Source: Diaminobutyricibacter sp. McL0608 | Lineage (GTDB): Bacteria > Actinomycetota > Actinomycetes > Actinomycetales > Microbacteriaceae | Length of the DNA: 64,000 bases | Reading direction: 5' to 3' | NCBI RefSeq assembly: GCF_039613825.1 | Contig: NZ_CP154826.1 | Location: 62,001-126,000, forward strand | Part shown: piece by piece, positions 1 through 8,494 of the stretch | Layout of the letters: each line of letters begins with the position of its first letter | How positions within the stretch are numbered: the first letter of the stretch is position 1 | Translations under genes and position numbers: made by a program | The notes under the pieces: generated by a model | Told to the model about the DNA's origin: nothing | The model's input: the letters and a program-made list of their open reading frames with translations, nothing else | The model's database searches: none

Positions 1-2
1 GA

Positions 3-1358
3 AACGCCCGTGGCTTCCTCCGGATCGCACATCCGCAGCTCTGGTCACCCGACGATCCGTACCTCTATTTGCTTCGCGTCGACGTCGCCGGGCAGGACTC
101 CGTGACCGTGACCTCCGGGCTCCGGAGTTTCGAGACCCGTGGCGAAGAGCTGTACCTCAATGGCGAGCGCTTCTACATGCGAGGCGTGCTCGACCAGGGC
201 TACTGGCCGGCCACCGGCATCACCGCACCGGATGACACCGCCCTGGTCACCGACATCCGGTTGGCCCACGAAGCCGGGTTCAACCTCATCCGGAAGCACC
301 TCAAGTTCGAAGAACCGCGTTGGCTCCACTGGGCGGACCGGATGGGAATGCTGGTGTGGGCGGAGCCCGCAAGCACCAGCCGGTTCAGCCCTGAAGCCGC
401 CCGCAATTTCGAGGCGCAGATCGATGACATGGTGTGTCGCGACGGCAACCATCCGTCCATCGTCATCTGGGGCCTGTACAACGAAGAGTGGGGCCTCGAC
501 TGGGATATCCCCGGAGACGCGGCCCGCACTGCTGCGGTCGTGAGCGCATACGAGCGACTCGCCTGCCTGGATTCTTCGCGGCCGATCGTGGACAACTCGG
601 GTTGGGCGCACGTGAAGACGGATCTGGCCGACTGGCACTACTACGACGAGCATCCGGCGTCCTGGGCGAAGAACGTCGCCGGAATCGCATCAGGCGAACG
701 CGAGAGCTTCCCTGTCCCGCTCGGGCCCGGCTTCGTCGTCGACAAGAGCATCTACGCTGACGATTCCGTGCCCCGGTCTGGCATTCCCCTCGTCAACAGC
801 GAATACGGCGGCGGTTTCACCAGCATCGAGCGGGCGTGGCACGTGCGATGGCAGACCCAGGAACTGCGTCGCCACGACAGGATCGCGGGCTACGTGTACA
901 CGGAACTGGCCGACGTCGAACACGAATCGGCCGGACTCTTCACGGCAAGCCGCGAGCGAAAAGACCTCGGCGGGATGAACGCGGCCGATCACAACGCGGA
1001 CACCGTGATCGTCCTCGACCTCGTCCCTGTACAAGCCGGGACGGACATCGAACCGCCGCAGACGACGACGGAATTCGTCGTGCGCGTGTCCCATCACGGG
1101 AGAGAAACACTCAGTGGCCGGATCTTCGGCGCCTGGACACTCGCGGGGCAGCCCGTCGAATGCGTCACCGATCCGCAGACGTGCAGCGATGTGTTCGCTG
1201 TCGAACCTTTCGTGGTCAGCGAGCCGACGACGATCATGGTGCCGCCGCCACCGTCCGACCGTCATCGTCGTCTCGCACTGTGGTTCTCGGGGCCGGATGA
1301 TGATGTGCGGGCACGAACGTTCGTGGATGCGGGGCCGCTCGAGGTCACTGCCCGCTGA
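3..1358 (+). CDS. Glycoside hydrolase family 2 (beta-galactosidase/glucuronidase-like), 5' truncated by window
   Basis: The reading frame is open from base 3 to the stop, so the gene begins before the window. The first visible residues include PQLWSPDDPYLY, typical of the GH2 immunoglobulin-like domain that precedes the TIM barrel. Counting from base 3, the acid/base glutamate lies in YNEEW (E161) and the likely nucleophile in VNSEYGG (E267). A beta-sandwich-like tail follows. GH2 enzymes remove beta-linked galactose, glucuronic acid or mannose from glycans; the substrate cannot be told here. No signal peptide can be judged because the N-terminus is missing. An internal TTG at 69 is not the real start. 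Confidence 0.9.
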   Translation, partial: NARGFLRIAHPQLWSPDDPYLYLLRVDVAGQDSVTVTSGLRSFETRGEELYLNGERFYMRGVLDQGYWPATGITAPDDTALVTDIRLAHEAGFNLIRKHLKFEEPRWLHWADRMGMLVWAEPASTSRFSPEAARNFEAQIDDMVCRDGNHPSIVIWGLYNEEWGLDWDIPGDAARTAAVVSAYERLACLDSSRPIVDNSGWAHVKTDLADWHYYDEHPASWAKNVAGIASGERESFPVPLGPGFVVDKSIYADDSVPRSGIPLVNSEYGGGFTSIERAWHVRWQTQELRRHDRIAGYVYTELADVEHESAGLFTASRERKDLGGMNAADHNADTVIVLDLVPVQAGTDIEPPQTTTEFVVRVSHHGRETLSGRIFGAWTLAGQPVECVTDPQTCSDVFAVEPFVVSEPTTIMVPPPPSDRHRRLALWFSGPDDDVRARTFVDAGPLEVTAR

Positions 1359-1504
1359 CGGACTGGCAGCTGACGGGACTGGCGGCACGCTGTTCTGCGT
1401 CGACTCGCAAGAGCTACACACCCGGGGCTGCTTCGGTGGCGTTGCTCCGTTTTCGTCTCGGGTTGTCTCACGGGCGCCCTCCGAGGCGAATGGGAAGATG
1501 CTCG

Positions 1505-1579
1505 CGTTGGCTCCGACGTCGGCACACCAGCCATCGGCGCCACGACGATCGGTGCATCCGAGAGGTTCAGGTTCTCCAT
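1505..1579 (-). pseudogene. Possible nitronate monooxygenase N-terminal remnant in the 1359-1708 gap
   Basis: The 350-base gap between the GH2 gene and the next gene has no intact gene. On the minus strand an ATG at 1579 starts a short reading that contains APIVVAPMAG, the FMN-barrel start typical of nitronate monooxygenases. The similarity fades within about 25 residues. If real, it is the start of a deleted gene. The match is short and could be chance. Confidence 0.3.
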
Positions 1580-1708
1580 CAATCCGACATCGCCAGAACG
1601 GGCACCCCTGAGCGACCTCTAATACGGCCTCCATCCACCGAGTCTCGATCGCGTAAATGGTCTCTCCCGGTGCGCACCCGTTGCACTTCCAAGTGCTGGC
1701 GTGGGTGG

Positions 1709-2050
1709 TCAGTGACTGGGTGCCGAGTCGCTGGCTGGAACGTGCTCCAGCCCTAAGCCGGCGTCCCCATACGTGCTTTTCACTTCAGCGATGACTACCC
1801 GGTGCGGCCCGATCCACCGCTCGTGCTGCCGCTTGGCTTCACGGTGAGTGTCCATTCCGATCAGCTGGTGCAGCGATTCGAGGCTCTCCCAGTAGTAGAC
1901 CTCTGAATAGAGACCGTTCTCGTCGTTGCTCCACGCCTCCTCGCCGAGGAATCCGGGGATTGTCCGAGCGCGCTCAGCGATTTCGCTATTGAGGCGATGA
2001 AACTCGTCGTCGTAGGGTTTCGCCTGGAAGCTGAACGTTGAGGTGTACAC
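1709..2050 (-). CDS. Antibiotic biosynthesis monooxygenase (ABM) domain protein
   Basis: A 113-residue protein with the ferredoxin-like alpha/beta pattern of the ABM superfamily: an N-terminal strand, then IPGFLGEEAW and a YYWESLESL segment typical of small heme- or quinone-linked monooxygenases. The start is GTG, with an AAGGAG ribosome site about six bases upstream. It is divergent from the MocR gene at 2228, and the shared 177-base gap contains a palindrome, which suggests the regulator controls this gene. Catalysis is not certain; many ABM proteins have no known substrate. Confidence 0.75.
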   Translation of the reverse strand: MYTSTFSFQAKPYDDEFHRLNSEIAERARTIPGFLGEEAWSNDENGLYSEVYYWESLESLHQLIGMDTHREAKRQHERWIGPHRVVIAEVKSTYGDAGLGLEHVPASDSAPSH

Positions 2051-2196
2051 ACCGACTCCTTCTGTGTTGGCCCGATGCTAGCAACAATGCCCTATGACAT
2101 AAAGGTTTGATTGGCATTGTCGGCTGCCGACGATACTCCGACGCGAGGGCGTGCTTTTATCCGGAGCACCCTCGCCACAAAGCTGCCCCTGCTTGG

Positions 2197-2212
2197 TATG
2201 TCCTAGGACATA
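2197..2212. promoter_or_regulatory. 16-bp perfect palindrome, likely MocR operator
   Basis: TATGTCCTAGGACATA is a perfect inverted repeat ending 15 bases before the ATG of the MocR-type gene. A partial copy of the half site (TATGACATA) lies at 2092-2100, close to the divergent ABM gene. This arrangement suggests autoregulation and control of the neighbour. Confidence 0.5.
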
Positions 2213-2227
2213 TGGCATTCTGGGGCG

Positions 2228-3550
2228 ATGGCTGTGTTCGAAGGGATCACGGGATCCGCTGCATCGGAGATCGCGGAATCGATCCGCGCTCAGGTGGATC
2301 GGGGCGATTTGGGTCCGGGCGTTGCGCTCCCGTCGATCCGTGATCTCGCCGAGCACTTGGCGGTGAACCGTAACACGGTTGCGGCCGCGTATGCACAGCT
2401 TGCGGGAGCTGGACTGGTCGAGTCGCGACGGCGCGGTGGAACGGTCGTGCTCGGCGTGCCCTTGTTGGAGGCGGAGGGGGTGTCCTCTGACGCCGCCACG
2501 ACCAACCTGGCAAGCGGGAATCCTGACAGGCTTCTCCTTCCCAGCCTCGGCCGGTTTCTCGGGGGCGGATATGTTCCTCCCCTCTACGGTTCGTCTCCGG
2601 TCTCGGAGAATCTGGGTGCGTGGGTCGAACGGCACATGGTTCCGGACGTCGAAGGGGAGTGCGATCTGGTCGTCACGCATGGAGCTGTCGACGCGGTGGA
2701 ACGACTTCTGGGCGCCTATCTGACCAGGGGGGACCTCGTTGCGGTGGAGGACCCCTGCTTTCTCTCGAGTATCGGAACGCTGCGTCTCAACGGCTTCCGG
2801 ACTGCCGCCGTCCTCGTCGATGCCGAAGGGATGGTTCCGGGCGCACTGGAAGCGGCATTGCGTGCCGGGGCGCGCGCCGTCATCTGTACCCCGCGTGCAC
2901 AGAATCCCACCGGCGCCAGCATCACGGCTGGACGATCACATAGCCTCTCCGCGATCCTCGAAGCATTTCCCGATGTTCTCGTGATCGAAGACGACCACTT
3001 CTCCGCGATCTCCGATGCCCCATACCGCCGCATCACCCCCGCGTCGTCAAGGCGTTGGGCGCTCGTCCGTTCCGTATCGAAGTTCCTCGGCCCCGACCTG
3101 CGGGTCGCCCTGGTGCTGTCCGATCCGGAGACATCACGTCGGCTCGGAGCGCGTTTGAGCTCCGCCACGACGTGGGTCAGCCACATTCTGCAGAACGCCG
3201 TCGCGACGATGCTCGCTGACCAGGGGACCATTCAGCTGCTCGGTAAGGCCAGAGCTACGTACTCGAGACGAAGCAGCCGGCTTATCTCCGAGCTGCGCCG
3301 CCACGGTATCGAGGTGGCAGGCCCGGCCGACGGGCTCAACGTGTGGATTCCCCTCGGGGGCCGCGAGCCCCGTGTCGTCGATGCGTTGCGTGCGCGCGGC
3401 TGGGCGGTACGCGCCGGGTCCGCTTTCTCCGTATCCGACCATCCCATCCGGGCAATCCGAGTGACGACGGCCGGGATGACAGAGGACGAGGCTGCGAGGT
3501 TTGCCAACGACCTCACGGGGGTTCTTGGAACGGCGGCAGGCAATTCGTGA
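2228..3550 (+). CDS. MocR-type GntR/aminotransferase fusion regulator
   Basis: A 440-residue protein. Residues about 5-75 form a GntR winged helix (LPSIRDLAEHLAVNRNTVAAAY). The rest is a fold-type I aminotransferase domain, with the PLP lysine in SVSKFLGPDLR (K285) and NPTG present. MocR proteins sense PLP or amino compounds and regulate neighbouring genes. The stop overlaps the ATG at 3550, but the following aldolase most likely starts at 3592, so the two are probably cotranscribed. The ligand cannot be inferred; the adjacent DapA-family aldolase hints at an amino or keto acid pathway. Confidence 0.88.
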   Translation: MAVFEGITGSAASEIAESIRAQVDRGDLGPGVALPSIRDLAEHLAVNRNTVAAAYAQLAGAGLVESRRRGGTVVLGVPLLEAEGVSSDAATTNLASGNPDRLLLPSLGRFLGGGYVPPLYGSSPVSENLGAWVERHMVPDVEGECDLVVTHGAVDAVERLLGAYLTRGDLVAVEDPCFLSSIGTLRLNGFRTAAVLVDAEGMVPGALEAALRAGARAVICTPRAQNPTGASITAGRSHSLSAILEAFPDVLVIEDDHFSAISDAPYRRITPASSRRWALVRSVSKFLGPDLRVALVLSDPETSRRLGARLSSATTWVSHILQNAVATMLADQGTIQLLGKARATYSRRSSRLISELRRHGIEVAGPADGLNVWIPLGGREPRVVDALRARGWAVRAGSAFSVSDHPIRAIRVTTAGMTEDEAARFANDLTGVLGTAAGNS

Positions 3551-3591
3551 TGCTCGCCGCTGCGGAAACGAACGGCTTCAGGAGGATGACC

Positions 3592-4485
3592 ATGTTCCAC
3601 GGCCTCAGCGCCTTTCCGATCACACCGCTGCGCGACGACCGAATCGATGACGCCGCGTTCCGCTCCCTGATCCAGCGCCTCGCAGCATCCGGGGTCGACT
3701 CGATCACCGCACTCGGCTCGACGGGCTGCTACGCGTACCTGAGCCGCGAGGAACGGGGAACTGCCATCGCCGCCAGCGTCGCAGAAGCAGGAGACACTCC
3801 AGTGTTTGCGGGTATCGGCGGCCTACGGACCAGTCAGGTGCAGCAGCTTGCAGACGACGCGCAGCACGCTGGAGCCGCGGCGGTCCTTCTCGCACCTATG
3901 ACTTACCAAACCCTCACCAACGACGACGTTTACACCCTCTACGAAGATGTCACGAAGGGACTGTCCGTCCCCCTCATCGTGTATGACAACCCCGGAACAA
4001 CCCACTTCACCTTCACGGACGAGCTCTACGCCGCAGTGGCGACACTGCCGAACGTCTCCTCGATCAAAATCCCCGGCGTTTCGCTCGGGGCAGACGAGCT
4101 CCGGGCGCGCATTGCGGATCTGCGGAGGATCCTTCCTCCGCACGTCACAATTGGCGTTTCCGGGGACGCGTATGGGGCTGCCGGTCTGAACGCAGGCTGC
4201 GAGGCCTGGTACTCGGTCATCGCCGGCACCCTCCCTCAGCACCCCCTGGCGATCACGAGGGCTTCTCAGCGCGGCGACGGAGATGAGGCGATCGCGCTCG
4301 CTGCACAATGGCAGCCCCTCTGGGTGTTGTTCGCGAAACACGGCAGCCTGCGCGTCACTGCGGCGATCGCCGAAATACTCGAATACGTTCGGCGCCCGTC
4401 GCTACCGAGACCCATCCTGGGCCTCAGCGAGGCCGACCGTAATGTGGTCGCCGATGTGCTCCGAACGATCAGCGTGACCTTGTGA
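3592..4485 (+). CDS. DapA/NanA-family (dihydrodipicolinate synthase-like) aldolase
   Basis: A 297-residue class I aldolase, normal length for the family. GSTGCYAYLSREE matches the substrate carboxylate loop, Y131 lies in YDNPGTT, and K159 in SSIKIPG is the Schiff-base lysine. Family members make or cleave pyruvate-derived products: dihydrodipicolinate, N-acetylneuraminate, and 2-keto-3-deoxy sugar acids. Start 3592 was chosen because AGGAGG at 3580-3585 is six bases upstream and the protein then begins with FHGLSAFPITPL, as in homologues. Given the sugar-catabolic setting and the MocR neighbour, a keto-deoxy-acid or amino-acid aldolase is more likely than lysine biosynthesis. Confidence 0.88.
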   Translation: MFHGLSAFPITPLRDDRIDDAAFRSLIQRLAASGVDSITALGSTGCYAYLSREERGTAIAASVAEAGDTPVFAGIGGLRTSQVQQLADDAQHAGAAAVLLAPMTYQTLTNDDVYTLYEDVTKGLSVPLIVYDNPGTTHFTFTDELYAAVATLPNVSSIKIPGVSLGADELRARIADLRRILPPHVTIGVSGDAYGAAGLNAGCEAWYSVIAGTLPQHPLAITRASQRGDGDEAIALAAQWQPLWVLFAKHGSLRVTAAIAEILEYVRRPSLPRPILGLSEADRNVVADVLRTISVTL

Positions 4486-4732
4486 TCGCGCCTTGAAGCG
4501 TCCCGCATAAATCGACCGCTTCCTCATATTGAGGGACCCACTTGGCAATAGGTATTGATCTTAATCGTGGTGCTTGTCGCAGCATCTTCCAGGGCGGTTT
4601 CATTCCGTTCTTTGCTCGACTGTTCCGGGCGCCGATGCACCTTGTCGACCCGGAACCGTCGGCTCTCGGACTGCGTTTCAACGAAAACCCTTGGGGCTCC
4701 ATCGCCACACAGTTGGGCCGGGCTCGCAGGCT

Positions 4733-4917
4733 GACGGATCCACAATCGAAGATCTCAACCTTGGCGACGACGGATGGGTCAGCATAATGACCGCGAGGGC
4801 CGGCTCCTCCAAGTCCGCGGCAGCACCCGACTTCAAGCCAGCGACGTCGTTCTCACCCTCACCGAGCCCGACGCGCAGCTCGACCGCATCTTCGACGCAG
4901 GCGCCGACCCTGACTAG
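4733..4917 (+). pseudogene. C-terminal remnant of an RCK_C (TrkA-C) cation/proton antiporter, frameshifted
   Basis: One frame reads STIEDLNLGDDGWVSIMT. Near 4790 the similarity moves to another frame reading REGRLLQVRGSTRLQASD followed by VVLTLTEPDAQLDRIF and a stop at 4915-4917. Together these match the RCK_C regulatory domain at the end of CPA1-type potassium/proton antiporters. No membrane domain is found upstream. This is a broken gene tail. Confidence 0.55.
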
Positions 4918-5563
4918 AGGACGCTGCCGAGCCGAACTCAATTGTGACAACGTTCTGACAACACTTCTACTAAACCGGAGAGCACTGACATGAGTCGCGG
5001 TGAGCCAACGAGCCGCGGAATCACGCAGAATCGTGAAGTCGATGTGGCTGTCGCCCGGGAGGGAATAGAGTTCGAATCCCACGCCCTCCGCTTCAGAATG
5101 AGCGCTCGTATCCCAGTGAATTACTGGGGTCTTGGGTCGAAGGCTGGAACGCGAACCGACAATTTGACAACTCACTGACAATAATCGCGCCGTCAGAGTC
5201 GAGTCACACACCCCGTTGAAGGCGTACGCGGTCGCCTGCTTCACCCCTTGGGAAGCCTGCCCGCGTTTTCATCTGATCCTTGCTCCCATCATGTGCCACT
5301 TCTGGCTTCCGTTTCGTTGTCTTACATTGCCGCCATCGCCGTTACCACCGCATCCGGCGCCGGCGATTTTCGGGACATCGCAGTTACACCCGCGACGCCT
5401 CGAGTCCCAGCCGCCTAATACGAGCGGATCCTTTCGAAGCGGCCGGGTCGCGCCAACATCGGCTCACTATGGGGTGCGGCGAAATCCATCACCGCCGAGC
5501 GAAGCGAGTCCTGACGGTACCGTGCAGAGGATGCCCAGATGGCTTCTCCCAATCCCCGATCAA
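4918..5563. other. Non-coding or decayed stretch
   Basis: No recognisable intact gene lies between the antiporter remnant and the aldo/keto reductase. Short open frames lack ribosome sites and family similarity. The base composition is more mixed than in the flanking genes, and TTTGACAAC/CTGACAATA-type runs occur near 5160-5180. The stretch probably holds debris of lost genes. Confidence 0.5.
5069..5094 (+). other. tRNA 3'-end-like fragment (possible old attachment site)
   Basis: GTTCGAATCCCACGCCCTCC within this stretch resembles the T-loop and 3' acceptor strand of a tRNA-Ser-type gene. No matching 5' half or T-stem partner is present, so it is not a functional tRNA. Such fragments are often left where elements integrate into tRNA genes, but no integrase is visible. 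Confidence 0.3.
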
Positions 5564-6586
5564 TTAGGCGATGCTGCGGGTCCGTTGCTCAATGCCTGGC
5601 GCACCGTAGGGGTAGTCCGATGGTGCCGGGTCGCTTGCCGCGTCAAGCGATTCGATTTCGTCCGGGTCAAGGTCCAGATCGAATGATTCGATGTTGTGGA
5701 CAAGCTGGTCCGCGGTGCGAGCGCCCAAAATGATCGAGGCGATTCCGGGCCTGGACGCGAGCCACGCAAGCGCGACGTTCGCCATCGAAACATTTCGCGA
5801 TTCCGCAATGCGTCTGAGCGCGGCTAGTACGTCCCACGTGCGCGCGAGGTCCTTTCGTCGGCCCCAAGCTTCCATTCCGTCAGCGTCTGGATTTTCGCCG
5901 AGCCTCGTATCTCCGTGAGGTGCCAGGTCACGCGTGTACTTGCCAGTGAGCCAGCCGCCACCGAGTGGTGACCACGGCAGCAGGCCGAGACCAGCGTGTC
6001 GGGAGGCAGGCAGGATCTCCCACTCGACTTCGCGGACGAGCAAGTTGTATTGGGGTTGCATGGAGACGAGTGGGAAACGACCTTTCGCCTGTGCGGCTGC
6101 TGTGGCGATCTGCCAACCAGTGAAGTTCGACAATCCGACGTAGGAGATCTTCCCTGCTCGAACCGCGTCATCAAGGAAGTCGATGCTTTCGTCGATCGGT
6201 GTGAGTGGGTCCCAGGCGTGCAGTTGGTACAGGTCGATGTGATCGACCTCTAGCCGGCGTAGCGAACTTTCGAGAGCGCGTCTCAGATGACGCCGTGAGA
6301 GGCCCGCATCGCGAGGGTCGACTCCCACGGGAAACCGCGCTTTGCTTGCTAGAAAGACCCGTGATCGCGTTATCGGCTCGAGTGAGCTGAGCCACTCGCC
6401 GATGATGCACTCGGAAGCCCCGGAGTTGTAAATGTCTGCGGTCTCGACGAAGTTCCCGCCATGATCGAGGTAGCTCGCAAGCTGTCGTTTGGCTTCATCA
6501 CCATCGGTGCTGGAGCCAAATGTCATTGTGCCAAGTGCCGCCTGCGAGATGACCGCGCCTGAGCGGCCCAACGTTGTGTATTTCAT
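5564..6586 (-). CDS. Aldo/keto reductase
   Basis: A 340-residue NADP-dependent oxidoreductase of the AKR superfamily, with a full TIM-barrel pattern. The catalytic tetrad is visible: D51 and Y53 in ADIYNSG, K82 in ASKARF, H122 in QLHAWD. The C-terminal NADPH site includes IILGARTADQL. It is the last gene of a leftward operon (importer genes, an SDR, then this gene; 27-base gap to the SDR). In that setting it probably reduces or oxidises the imported sugar or its acid or lactone. The start follows an AGGAAACGAAAGC-type leader. Confidence 0.9.
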   Translation of the reverse strand: MKYTTLGRSGAVISQAALGTMTFGSSTDGDEAKRQLASYLDHGGNFVETADIYNSGASECIIGEWLSSLEPITRSRVFLASKARFPVGVDPRDAGLSRRHLRRALESSLRRLEVDHIDLYQLHAWDPLTPIDESIDFLDDAVRAGKISYVGLSNFTGWQIATAAAQAKGRFPLVSMQPQYNLLVREVEWEILPASRHAGLGLLPWSPLGGGWLTGKYTRDLAPHGDTRLGENPDADGMEAWGRRKDLARTWDVLAALRRIAESRNVSMANVALAWLASRPGIASIILGARTADQLVHNIESFDLDLDPDEIESLDAASDPAPSDYPYGAPGIEQRTRSIA

Positions 6587-6613
6587 TCTCAGCTTTCGTT
6601 TCCTGGTGTCGCT

Positions 6614-7609
6614 TTACAGTGTCCGCGGGCGGTACGCGTCGACGAGAACGTCCATCGTTGCGTCCAATTGCCGGTTGACGATGCGACGGCCGGCATCGGC
6701 GTCGTGCCATGCAACGATTCCTCGCGCTCCGTCGGTGAACGACATCTGCGGCGCGAACTCCGGCACGAGTTTCTTCACCTTCGTGTTGTCGAACACCATC
6801 GAATGGGACTTGTCGCCGAGCAACGCTGCGCCCCACTCGGAGTCGGCTTTCGCGATTGCATCGGAGGCGATGTGGACGAAGTCGGGTTCGACGCCGGCGG
6901 CGGCGGCCATCGCGTCGTAGATGTGATTCCACGTCATCGGATCCTCGGATGTGATGTGGAAGGCCTGGCCAATCGCACGCTGGTTTCCGAACAGGCCAAC
7001 GAGCCCGACCGCAAAATCGCTGCTGTGCGTCATTGTCCAGAGTGATGTTCCGTCTCCGGGTATCACGACCGGCCTGCCCTGTCTCATTCGTTCGATCACC
7101 GTCCAACCGCCATCGAAGGGGACCATCGTCTCGTCGTATGTGTGCGACGGTCGGACAATAGTGACGGGCAGGCCCGTCTCGAAGTATTCGTCGAACAGTC
7201 GGTTTTCGCAGGCGATCTTCTGTCGCGAATACTTCCAGAACGGATTGCTCAGTGGCGTGAGTTCTGTGATCGGAAGTGAGGCTGGCGGGGTTTGATATGC
7301 GGACGCGGAGCTGATGAAGATGTACTGGTCGGTGATGTCCCAGAACAGTTCACTGTCCCGGGCGATATCCGCCGGGGTGAACGCAACCCAGTCGACGACG
7401 ACGTCGAAGCGAAGCGTGCGGAGTGCAGTTCGGACGTGTTCGGGGTTGTTCACGTCAGCGAGTAGAACGTGCGCACCTGCGGGAGACGTTCGAGCAGAGT
7501 TCCCGCGGGTGAGAAGGTACAGTTCCATTCCCCGTTCGATTGCCAATTCCGCGCAGGCGGAACTGATGATGCCGGTGCCACCGACGAAGAGGACCTTGAG
7601 TGGGGACAC
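6614..7609 (-). CDS. NAD-dependent epimerase/dehydratase (extended SDR)
   Basis: A 331-residue extended SDR. The Rossmann nucleotide motif is VGGTGIIS (9-16) and the catalytic pair is Y127/K131 in KYSRQK, with SSAS at 100-103 giving the serine. The C-terminal half (HITSEDPMTWNHIYDAMAAA) is typical of NAD-dependent epimerases and related reductases acting on sugars. It directly abuts the permease gene upstream and sits before the aldo/keto reductase, so it belongs to the importer operon. Its substrate is unknown; a sugar or sugar acid fits. Confidence 0.88.
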   Translation of the reverse strand: MSPLKVLFVGGTGIISSACAELAIERGMELYLLTRGNSARTSPAGAHVLLADVNNPEHVRTALRTLRFDVVVDWVAFTPADIARDSELFWDITDQYIFISSASAYQTPPASLPITELTPLSNPFWKYSRQKIACENRLFDEYFETGLPVTIVRPSHTYDETMVPFDGGWTVIERMRQGRPVVIPGDGTSLWTMTHSSDFAVGLVGLFGNQRAIGQAFHITSEDPMTWNHIYDAMAAAAGVEPDFVHIASDAIAKADSEWGAALLGDKSHSMVFDNTKVKKLVPEFAPQMSFTDGARGIVAWHDADAGRRIVNRQLDATMDVLVDAYRPRTL

Positions 7610-8494
7610 TTACTTGACGCCTCCGGCGGTGAGGCCGCTGACGATGCGGCGTTGGAATATGAGAACGAGTATGAGGAGCGGGACGGTCACGACGACGCCG
7701 GCGGCCATTTGAGTGCCGAACGGTTGGCTGTATTGGGAGATACCCGTGAATTGGGCGATGGCGACGGTCACCGGCTGCGAGTCAGGAGTCTGCGACATCG
7801 AGTTCGCGATCATGAACTCGTTCCAGGCCGATATGAAGATCAAGATCGCGGTGGTGAACACCCCTGGAACGGCGAGCGGCAGGATGACCCGTCGAAAAGC
7901 CTGTATCGGGGTGCAACCGTCGATTCGGGCTGCTTCCTCGAGTTCCCAAGGCATCGCACGGAAGAAGCTGGTCAAGATGTAGATGCCAAGTGGCAAAGAG
8001 AAACTGATGTCAGGGATGATCATCGCCTGGTAGGTATCGATCCAACCCAGGTTGGCAAAGAGCTGGAACAAGGGGGTGAGGATGGATGCTCCTGGGAACA
8101 TCGCTGTCGCCAGGAAGACCGCGAGCACTACCGCCTTTCCTCGAAACTTCAGCCGCGCCAGCGCATACGAGGCGAAGATCCCGAGTATCAGGGCGAGGAT
8201 CGTGACCGAGCCGGCGATGATCAGGCTGTTCCGAAGTGCGAGCGTGAAGCTGTTTTGGTCGCCGAATACGGCTTCGTAGTTCTGAAGTGTCGGATGGATC
8301 GGTATCAGACGGTTGTCGAGGATGTCTTGAGGCCCCTTGAGGCTTGAGACGAGCATCCAGTAGAACGGCAGAACGCAGAACAGCACGAGGAGGACGATCG
8401 CCGAATAGAACCAGGCTCGTTGGGCCGCCCGGGGACTATTTGGGCGGGGCGTGCGTTGGCTGGCGGTGGGCTTGATCGCGGTGAGGGTCGTCAT
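7610..8494 (-). CDS. Carbohydrate ABC transporter permease, MalG type (CUT1)
   Basis: A 294-residue inner-membrane permease with six hydrophobic segments and the EAA loop ELEEAARIDGCTPIQAFRRV, which contacts the ATPase. The ATG at 8494 overlaps the stop of the upstream permease by four bases (ATGA), which fixes the start; a longer upstream extension is a different-frame artefact. The protein ends in the usual IVSGLTAGGVK-type tail of MalG proteins. It forms a heterodimer with the product of the upstream gene. No ATPase gene is nearby. Confidence 0.93.
   Translation of the reverse strand: MTTLTAIKPTASQRTPRPNSPRAAQRAWFYSAIVLLVLFCVLPFYWMLVSSLKGPQDILDNRLIPIHPTLQNYEAVFGDQNSFTLALRNSLIIAGSVTILALILGIFASYALARLKFRGKAVVLAVFLATAMFPGASILTPLFQLFANLGWIDTYQAMIIPDISFSLPLGIYILTSFFRAMPWELEEAARIDGCTPIQAFRRVILPLAVPGVFTTAILIFISAWNEFMIANSMSQTPDSQPVTVAIAQFTGISQYSQPFGTQMAAGVVVTVPLLILVLIFQRRIVSGLTAGGVK

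Noticed and set aside
690-1634. A 314-codon minus-strand open frame
   Set aside because: Antisense to the GH2 catalytic gene, which has clear active-site motifs.
7469-8347. A 292-codon plus-strand open frame
   Set aside because: Highly charged antisense of the MalG-type permease; no recognisable domain.
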